Assembly (NCBI GenBank): GCA_047639675.1
Contig: JBLIOI010000022.1
Span: forward strand, 1 to 45,741
Length of the DNA: 45,741 bases
Origin: JABACD01 sp047639675
GTDB taxonomy: Bacteria; Planctomycetota; UBA1135; GCA-002686595
Reading direction: 5' to 3'
Below the pieces are notes generated by a model that saw only the letters and a list, made by a program, of their open reading frames with translations, made no database searches and was not told the DNA's origin. Of this stretch, positions 42,532 to 45,741 are shown in pieces. The translations under genes and the position numbers were made by a program. The stretch's first letter is position 1, and every line of letters begins with the position of its first letter.

Positions 42532-43755
42532 TCACTTAAGCATCCCGATCAGGCGTTCCACGCACTCCTCGACAAATTCTGGATCTTCGGCATGAGTGTT
42601 CCGCTCGACCACCTCAATGCACTCGGGAAGACAAGCTTTCAGAACTGTAAAGAACGCTGCGTCGCTTTGCGTGTCACGCAACGGACCATTCGGCTTGGCG
42701 TAACTTCCCGTGCCGTCCATCGGTAACATCATCACGGCCTTTTCCGTCGTGCTCTGAAGACGACGACCAATGTCCTCCGCTACTGACGAGAACTCCGCGG
42801 AGTTCAAGCGTGGAACAAAGACGACAGGGCTATGGAACACATAGGTGTGATCTTTCCAACGCTCGGGAACTTGATTGGCTTCGACAAGAATCCCTAGGTG
42901 CTCGGAACCGCCGGGGCAAAGAACCTGAGGAATCCCTAATCGGCCTGCGACAGTCAGACGATTGGGGCCGCCTGCGCGCAGTTCGTGAAAGACCTCGTCC
43001 GCAATTTCTCCCATGGCGTAGTCGAATACACCGCCGATCAAGCCGTCCTCCATCATCTCTTCCATCGCGCGCCCCCCGGAGCCAATCGCGTGGAAAATAA
43101 TAACTTCATAACCGCGCTCTTCAAAGCACTTGAGCGCATGCATCGCGCCGCGGGTGAGAACGCCAAGGTTAGTCATTCCGATCAGAGGCTTATCTCCGTG
43201 GCTTTCTTCCAAGGTCACCTCCACCTGCGCCATGCCGACGCAAGCCCCGGCAGCGTTGGCGAGAATCTTACGCGTCACACGGTTGAGGCCGAGGATGTCG
43301 CCCACCGAGAACATCATCGTGATGTCTTTCGTGTCCACGTAAGAGGAGACGTCTCCGGATGCAGCTGTTGAAACAAGAACCTTGGGGAAGCCGTAGGGCA
43401 AGGCCCGCATCACCTCAGAACAGGCCCCAGTACCCTGAAAGCCCCCAAGACCTAGAATTGCATGCACCTCGCCAGCGGCCAGTTTGCTTTCGACAAGAGC
43501 GGTCGCGCCCTTGACCATTACAGGCACCGCATCCTCGCGTTTCGGATTCTTTAGCAACTCGGCCAAGTGGCTACCACCCGCCTGCGCGAGCTGTTCACGA
43601 GTGACGTCGGCGGTTGTCGTCGGATCGCCAACAACCCCCATATCGATAACTAGAGCTCGCGCGCCCAGAGCTTCAATCTGATCGCGAATGAAAGCAACCT
43701 CAGCGCCCTTGGTGTCGAGGGTACCTAGCACGCAGATAGTTTTGGTAGTTGTCAT
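42532..43755 (-). CDS. Tm-1-like ATP-binding protein (UPF0261)
   Basis: 407 residues. The opening TICVLGTLDTKGAEVAFIRD and the later GGFQGTGACSEVMRALPYGF are typical of UPF0261 proteins, named Tm-1-like after the tomato mosaic virus resistance protein, whose N-terminal half binds ATP. The function in bacteria is unknown. The upstream gene, 9 nt away and on the same strand, encodes the family that forms the C-terminal half of plant Tm-1. The two therefore probably act together. It is convergent with dus, without room for a terminator. Confidence 0.92.
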   Translation of the reverse strand: MTTTKTICVLGTLDTKGAEVAFIRDQIEALGARALVIDMGVVGDPTTTADVTREQLAQAGGSHLAELLKNPKREDAVPVMVKGATALVESKLAAGEVHAILGLGGFQGTGACSEVMRALPYGFPKVLVSTAASGDVSSYVDTKDITMMFSVGDILGLNRVTRKILANAAGACVGMAQVEVTLEESHGDKPLIGMTNLGVLTRGAMHALKCFEERGYEVIIFHAIGSGGRAMEEMMEDGLIGGVFDYAMGEIADEVFHELRAGGPNRLTVAGRLGIPQVLCPGGSEHLGILVEANQVPERWKDHTYVFHSPVVFVPRLNSAEFSSVAEDIGRRLQSTTEKAVMMLPMDGTGSYAKPNGPLRDTQSDAAFFTVLKACLPECIEVVERNTHAEDPEFVEECVERLIGMLK

Positions 43756-43764
43756 ACCTTGAAC

Positions 43765-44658
43765 CTAGTGGGAAGAGGGAAGCGTGAGCGCCGCGAACTC
43801 TGCAGCCGTGGCGCTTACGGCGCGCTCAATGGGCAATCGTTCGGTCGAAGATCCTGTCCAAAACCCATCACAACTCGTGTTGTTCAAGAGATACTGGGCA
43901 TCTTCAGGGGTTTCCATAGCGGCACCGTGTGCGACGAGCAATACGTCTTCTGAGAGCGCCCGCAACTCTTTGTTGGCGTCCTCGGTACGCTGCGCGGTGA
44001 CATCGATTGTTTCGCCAGAGTCATAACCACTCAAGCCGCCCTTGGTCGTCCCCGCGTGAAAGCAAAACATATCGGGCTGCGCTTCTGCCACGAGCTGCCG
44101 ACTGTCTTCCTGATCAAAAGCCAAGCCGATCGTGACCATGCCCATCTCCTTGGCAACCTTCAGGAATTGCACTTCGTTATCGAAGGTCACACCGCTCTTG
44201 TTGAGGACGCGGTAGATCTGGCTGTCCTTGTCCACATAACTAATGGACGGGCCAATGTTCGACACAGAGTAAACGCCCATCGACTTCAATTCTTCGATTA
44301 CGCGCACCATGTCTCGCAACGGGTCGTTGGCATTCATGCAGGCGCAAACAAAAGAGCTGCCCTTCAGCGCGGGCATGATGTCTTGGCCGGTGTAATCGAG
44401 GGTCTGCTTATTCGAGTCCAAGATTGGCCAGAGCATTGCCATGGTCCCCATGCCATTGGCCCGCAGGCGAGCGCCAGAAAATGTATTGATGCAGTCGACA
44501 CCCGCCGACTCCAATAGCTTCGCCACCAATCCGCTGCCTGCGCTGGCAATCCAGATCGGCTTCTTCTGATCACGTTTCCGGTGGAGCTTGGCAAGGATCT
44601 CAGTTCGATTGGTGCGGGGAACGATCACGGGCGGAGGGGTGCTAGGGAGGGGGATCAA
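43765..44658 (-). CDS. PEP-hydrolase-family / TIM-barrel signal transduction protein
   Basis: 297 residues from TTG 44658; GTG 44628 is an alternative start. The protein is a TIM barrel of the family once called PEP hydrolase (PF09370): PIWIASAGSGLVAKLLESAGVD, FVCACMNANDPLRDM, SNIGPSISYVDKD and HAGTTKGGLSGYDSGE are recognisable blocks. Annotated members have no confirmed reaction. The same domain is the C-terminal half of tomato Tm-1. It is followed 9 nt downstream by the Tm-1-like ATP-binding gene, and is divergent from the PVC-type protein gene. Confidence 0.9.
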   Translation of the reverse strand: MIPLPSTPPPVIVPRTNRTEILAKLHRKRDQKKPIWIASAGSGLVAKLLESAGVDCINTFSGARLRANGMGTMAMLWPILDSNKQTLDYTGQDIMPALKGSSFVCACMNANDPLRDMVRVIEELKSMGVYSVSNIGPSISYVDKDSQIYRVLNKSGVTFDNEVQFLKVAKEMGMVTIGLAFDQEDSRQLVAEAQPDMFCFHAGTTKGGLSGYDSGETIDVTAQRTEDANKELRALSEDVLLVAHGAAMETPEDAQYLLNNTSCDGFWTGSSTERLPIERAVSATAAEFAALTLPSSH

Positions 44659-44695
44659 CGGCAGGATGCAGCGCCGGCCTTTTAAAGCTCGGGTA

Positions 44696-44743
44696 CACGT
44701 TAACGAACGTGGGGCGACAGCACCCCTTGTCCTTTTGAAGGAC
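44696..44743. promoter_or_regulatory. Inverted repeats in the divergent promoter region
   Basis: Between the divergent Tm-1-type operon and the PVC-type gene lie two perfect short palindromes: CACGTT-AACG-AACGTG (44696-44711) and GTCCTT-TTG-AAGGAC (44729-44743). They are separated by a GGGG...CCCC pair. They look like protein operator sites. No regulator gene is adjacent to support this. Confidence 0.4.
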
Positions 44744-44821
44744 CTGATCCGAGCGGTCTATGGAGCTTGTCAAACTGTTGTTAAGCTGCCCGAGCTCAAC
44801 ATCTCCGTCACCACCGATTTC

Positions 44822-45741
44822 ATGCTTTTATCCCCTCTTCGCCTGCTGATCGTTCTCGCCGCCCTACTCCCGAACATCGGGCTATGCCAGAAGTCTCTGC
44901 TGGAGCCCTTGCCGATGGCCCAGGGCCAAAACCTGTGCTTGATCGGTGGCGCCCTCGCGGAACGCATGCAAAACCATGGTTGGCTTGAGACTCGGATCCA
45001 AGAGCGATTTCGAGGTGGCGAAGTCAGCGTTCGCAACCTGGGCTTTGGGGCCGATGAATTGAACGTGCACCAGCGCACGATGAATTTCGGCAAGTTCTCG
45101 AGCGACCCCTTGGAGATGAACTTGCCAAACGACCGCTTTGGCGTTTGGGATCGATTCCTTGCCCACTGCGAAGCCAACGTCATCTTCGCTTTCTTTGGCT
45201 ACAACGAGTCCTTCGCAGGGTTTGACGGCATCAGAGAGTATCGCAAGCACCTGGAGGAGTTCATCACCCACGTTTCTAGCCAACACTATGACGGAAGCGC
45301 GCCAGCGCGCCTCGTCATGTTCGGCTCAATCCCCTACGAGGACATAGGTGACGTCAATCTGCCAAAGGGTAGCGAGTTCAACGAGAACATAGAGCTCTAC
45401 AACCTCGCCATGGCTTCGCTGTGCGAGAGCAAGGGCGTGACCTTCGTTGACATCTACACTCCGATGGCCGAACGCTACGCCCAGAGTGAAGCGCCCTTGA
45501 CCATCAATGGAATCCACTTGAACGAAGCGGGCAACCGGCAGCTTGCCGATGTCATCGACGCGGCTCTCTGGGGAGCGGCGTTGACAGAAGAGCCCAACGA
45601 AAAACAAGATTCCGCGTTGCGCGATGCAATCTTGGTGAAGAACAAACTGTGGTTCAACCGCTACCGAGCAACGGACGGCTACAACGTCTATGGCGGCCGC
45701 TCAAGACTTGCCTATGTGGGCACAAGAGACGGAGTGACCTA
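44822..45741 (+). CDS. PVC-type SGNH/heme-binding protein, N-terminal part (cut by window edge)
   Basis: 306 residues are visible from the ATG at 44822; the frame runs off the right end. A signal-like helix (LRLLIVLAALLPNIGLC) is followed by an SGNH-hydrolase-like domain: LIGGALAERMQNHGWLE replaces the usual GDS block, then SVRNLGFGADEL, FAFFGYNESF and NGIHLNEAGN. This is how the large planctomycete proteins begin that later carry a beta-propeller and a CxxCH heme motif. The nucleophile Ser of the SGNH family is Gly here, so the domain may not be active. The last visible part contains LWFNRYRATDGYNVYG. Confidence 0.82.
   Translation, partial: MLLSPLRLLIVLAALLPNIGLCQKSLLEPLPMAQGQNLCLIGGALAERMQNHGWLETRIQERFRGGEVSVRNLGFGADELNVHQRTMNFGKFSSDPLEMNLPNDRFGVWDRFLAHCEANVIFAFFGYNESFAGFDGIREYRKHLEEFITHVSSQHYDGSAPARLVMFGSIPYEDIGDVNLPKGSEFNENIELYNLAMASLCESKGVTFVDIYTPMAERYAQSEAPLTINGIHLNEAGNRQLADVIDAALWGAALTEEPNEKQDSALRDAILVKNKLWFNRYRATDGYNVYGGRSRLAYVGTRDGVT

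Noticed and set aside
42530..42532. A terminator between dus and the convergent Tm-1-like gene
   Set aside because: Only 1 nt separates the stop codons, so there is no room for a separate element. Transcripts probably overlap.
44770..45286. Minus-strand frames (137 and 134 residues) opposite the PVC-type gene
   Set aside because: The plus strand reads as a continuous SGNH-like protein to the window edge; the reverse frames show no family features.

Overview
The window reads as a typical stretch of chromosome from a Planctomycetota bacterium, probably one of the deep marine lineages. This is inferred from gene families, not from a marker gene. The signs are: a PVC-type SGNH/heme-binding protein cut by the right edge, a DUF1570-like zincin, an ECF sigma factor fused to a membrane segment and carboxypeptidase-regulatory-like repeats, Thr-type sulfatase-like lipoproteins, and a multiheme cytochrome with a planctomycete-style C-terminal domain. 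I see no rRNA, tRNA, CRISPR array, transposase or prophage. TTG and GTG starts, and 1-4 nt stop/start overlaps, are common.

Layout. 65-6381: minus-strand DUF2071 protein, small membrane protein, five-heme cytochrome and zincin, interrupted by one plus-strand cupin gene. 6606-11143: a lipobox-bearing barrel-like protein, then a tightly coupled run of DegT aminotransferase, GT4 glycosyltransferase, histidine phosphatase, P-loop kinase-like protein and VOC protein, probably making or modifying a surface glycan. 11385-18747: an HDOD protein, a 660-bp non-coding gap, a minor-pilin cassette (PilV/PilW/PilX-like) followed by a HEAT-repeat protein, and an HD-GYP response regulator. 18913-21663 (minus): the sigma-factor fusion.

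21892-25033: an AtuA/DUF1446 gene split in two, phosphotransacetylase and an FKBP lipoprotein, closed by a strong terminator. 25143-27075: a Cys-repeat lipoprotein, an Smr protein, a DUF6624-like lipoprotein and a methyltransferase. 27179-30636: two tandem M14 carboxypeptidase homologues, the first without any of the catalytic residues, ending at a bidirectional terminator shared with a convergent DUF3187 lipoprotein.

31759-41493 (minus): a nine-gene run with almost no spacers. It holds two sulfatase-like lipoproteins, a GT-C-like membrane protein, a threonine/serine dehydratase, a degenerate sulfatase-like lipoprotein, a SPOUT methyltransferase, a PduO adenosyltransferase, MiaE and acylphosphatase. 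41589-44658: tRNA-dihydrouridine synthase facing a two-gene Tm-1-type pair. 44822-end: the start of the PVC-type protein.

The observations most worth following are the membrane-tethered sigma factor, the dead/active M14 pair, the degenerate sulfatase locked into a tRNA-modification/B12 operon, and the split Tm-1 and split AtuA pairs.
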